Made by a program: the position numbers and the translations under genes
Shown: one piece after another, positions 63,948 to 64,000 of the stretch
How the letters are laid out: each line of letters starts with the position of its first letter
Position numbering within the stretch: position 1 is the first letter of the stretch
Notes under the pieces: generated by a model
Told to the model about the DNA's origin: nothing
The model's input: the letters and a program-made list of their open reading frames with translations, nothing else
The model's database searches: none
Assembly: GCA_041163745.1 (NCBI GenBank)
Contig: JBEAQU010000023.1
Span: 43,396-107,395 of the forward strand
Length of the DNA: 64,000 nt
Reading direction: 5' to 3'
Origin: UBA6168 sp041163745
Lineage (GTDB): Bacteria > Bacteroidota > Bacteroidia > Chitinophagales > Saprospiraceae

Positions 63948-64000
63948 CTGGCGGCGACCTACTCTCCCACCTTTTAGGGGCAGTACCATCGGCGCAGAAG
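63948..64000 (-). rRNA. rrf: 5S ribosomal RNA, 3' part (partial)
   Basis: Read on the minus strand, the sequence CGCCGATGGTACTGCCCC, then GGTGGGAGAGTAGGTCGCCG and CCAG is the conserved 3' half of bacterial 5S rRNA (loop E and helix 1). The 5' half and the 23S/16S genes lie beyond the right edge. Confidence 0.93.

Overview
The window comes from a Bacteroidota chromosome, most likely the Saprospirales/Chitinophagales side. The evidence is a complete type IX secretion (T9SS)/gliding core (porP/sprF-gldK-gldL-gldM-gldN plus a second gldN), a very large secreted protein with a gliding-type C-terminal sorting domain, a batD aerotolerance gene, an ATP synthase a subunit with a long extracytoplasmic extension, and several promoters of the Bacteroidota TTTG-N19-23-TAnnTTTG type. 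I cannot name a species. No phage, insertion sequence, CRISPR array or tRNA was seen. A 5S rRNA 3' end and its terminator lie at the right edge.

Layout. 0-5.7 kb (minus strand): clpS, aat, then the F-type ATP synthase genes atpB-E-F-H-A and the first codons of atpG; clpS and aat are the two N-degron pathway genes. 5.9-13 kb: an EamA exporter, a radical SAM/SPASM protein, an acidic hypothetical protein, a coiled-coil membrane protein, a secreted SPOR-like/peptidoglycan-binding-like protein and kdsD (Kdo synthesis). 13.2-20.5 kb (plus strand): a candidate small RNA, recQ, aroQ, hldD-like epimerase, and a NagZ-type GH3/serine beta-lactamase fusion. 20.5-23 kb (minus): a c-heme/VCBS lipoprotein followed by an aldo/keto reductase. 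23-24.9 kb: almost 2 kb with no credible gene. 24.9-27 kb: a YyaL/SPATA20-type thioredoxin-fold protein.

27-34.5 kb (plus): the T9SS block, with an intrinsic terminator between gldK and gldL, a strong hairpin between gldM and gldN, and another terminator between the two gldN copies. 35.3-38 kb: a TonB-dependent outer-membrane protein. 38-39.6 kb (minus): msrA-msrB-paaY-like, joined by ATGA overlaps. 39.8-46.9 kb (plus): a LolC/E-like permease, a hypothetical protein, two lipoprotein cyclophilins (one with a PKD domain), polyphosphate glucokinase, and a PadR-PspC pair. 47.2-51.6 kb: pyrC, then purK and purE. 51.6-58.7 kb (minus): a 2351-residue T9SS cargo with 19 tandem Ig/PKD-like repeats. 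59.3-61.3 kb (minus): grpE and dnaJ. 61.6-63.3 kb: batD. 63.4-64 kb (minus): a small membrane protein and 5S rRNA.

The envelope is the main theme: LPS core (kdsD, hldD), peptidoglycan recycling (GH3 fusion), lipoprotein sorting (LolC/E), T9SS export and its giant cargo, extracytoplasmic foldases and methionine sulfoxide repair. The rest is housekeeping (ATP synthase, recQ, aroQ, pyrC, purEK, dnaJ/grpE). The plus strand is C-rich even between genes, which suggests that the minus strand is the leading strand here.
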